Shown here piece after piece: positions 62,629-62,935 of a DNA stretch of 62,935 bases. Position 1 is the stretch's first letter. Every line of letters starts with the position of its first letter. The notes beneath the pieces were generated by a model that was given only the letters and a program-made list of their open reading frames with translations, had not been told where the DNA came from and did not search any database. Position numbers and translations under genes: made by a program. Source of the DNA: Deltaproteobacteria bacterium (GTDB lineage Bacteria; Desulfobacterota; Desulfobacteria; Desulfobacterales; Desulfobacteraceae); the NCBI GenBank assembly GCA_027858995.1, contig JAQIBP010000146.1, positions 1 to 62,935 of the forward strand. Direction: 5' to 3'.

Positions 62629-62709
62629 ATGTCGGGCCGAATTCAGTCATTTGGCTTGTTTAAAGATATGATCATTAAGGCAGGCGCAATTCCAATCGCA
62701 ACTAAATAA
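62629..62709 (+). CDS. Possible very short open frame after ubiX
   Basis: A 26-codon frame starts with MSGRIQSFGLFKDM and ends TAA. It has no RBS; protein-like composition, but it may be the remnant of a longer gene. Confidence 0.15.
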   Translation: MSGRIQSFGLFKDMIIKAGAIPIATK

Positions 62710-62746
62710 AGCTCTGAGTTTAGCACCATTAGAAAAGGAGAGAGTA

Positions 62747-62821
62747 ATGGAACTTCTTCAAAAAGATGTTTTAACAAAAGTTTCAAAATATAATCTTATA
62801 AGAAATGGTAGAATGATGTAA
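62747..62821 (+). CDS. Possible 24-residue peptide with a strong RBS
   Basis: An ATG eight bases after AAAAGGAGAG opens a 24-codon frame ending TAA. The RBS is as good as those of the neighbouring genes, so a short peptide or leader, or the truncated start of a gene, is possible. A TTGACA at 62861-62866 follows. The rest of 62603-62935 shows no clear gene. Confidence 0.3.
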   Translation: MELLQKDVLTKVSKYNLIRNGRMM

Positions 62822-62935
62822 TTATTCAGCAAAAAAAATGCATCCGATGTCATTTTTTACTTGACAAGGGTTTTTGGTAAAAGTTTGCTTTTTGAGTTTT
62901 CGTTTCAAACCCAATTGTATTCGCATCATATAGCT

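Overview
The window is AT-rich, densely packed bacterial DNA, most consistent with a strictly anaerobic, aromatic-degrading deltaproteobacterium of the Desulfobacula/Desulfobacter type (Desulfobacterota). That placement is an inference from gene content: futalosine-pathway menaquinone synthesis, a phenylphosphate-synthase type phenol carboxylation cluster, YqeC/MocA accessories of selenium-dependent molybdenum hydroxylases, an ArsS radical-SAM protein and an arginine-kinase-like phosphagen kinase. No rRNA, tRNA, CRISPR array, intact transposase or prophage was seen.

Layout. 1-600: end of an unknown gene, then a nested inverted-repeat element (237-402). 0.6-8.0 kb: PLP aminotransferase; an AAA ATPase with a Cys-containing partner; TrpB2; MocA-like and YqeC-like cofactor genes; an arginine-kinase-like phosphagen kinase with a small Cys-rich protein; and a divergent TetR regulator. 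8.4-20.4 kb: one long (+) operon for glycogen (E1-like protein, sirtuin, two-domain debranching enzyme, glucan phosphorylase, glycogen synthase, branching enzyme). 20.6-28.4 kb: MoxR-DUF58-Bat operon with fused BatB/C and BatD/E genes. 28.4-35.6 kb: an fdhD remnant, a ClC channel, a DEAD-box helicase with a promoter-plus-terminator leader, an amidohydrolase, and the ArsS pair. 35.8-42.5 kb: a compact (-) operon mqnL-mqnP-mqnE-mqnA-mqnC-mqnD-mqnB for menaquinone. 42.7-52.3 kb: accessory genes (VapBC-like toxin-antitoxin, monooxygenase-like pair, flavin-type protein plus phosphoesterase, PqiABC envelope lipid transport, TPR protein, lipoprotein, an apparently frameshifted MscS channel). 52.3-62.6 kb: a LysR regulator diverging from ppsA-ppsB-ubiD-CoA ligase-Tm-1-like-ppsC-ubiX.

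How the parts fit. In the last cluster PpsA/PpsB/PpsC would phosphorylate phenol (or a related phenol) with ATP. UbiX would make prenyl-FMN for the UbiD-type carboxylase, and the AMP-forming ligase would activate the 4-hydroxybenzoate-type product to its CoA thioester. The menaquinone operon has its own UbiD and UbiA homologues but no UbiX; the UbiX at 62 kb could serve both UbiD proteins. The glycogen operon contains degradation and synthesis enzymes plus a sirtuin that could act on them (inference).

The most notable observations are the phenol cluster with an unexplained Tm-1-like protein and a paired intergenic repeat; the bacterial phosphagen kinase; the sirtuin/E1-glycogen operon; the helicase leader; the near-identical 30-bp repeats that flank the helicase and duplicate the 3' end of the ClC gene; and the A8 frameshift in mscS.
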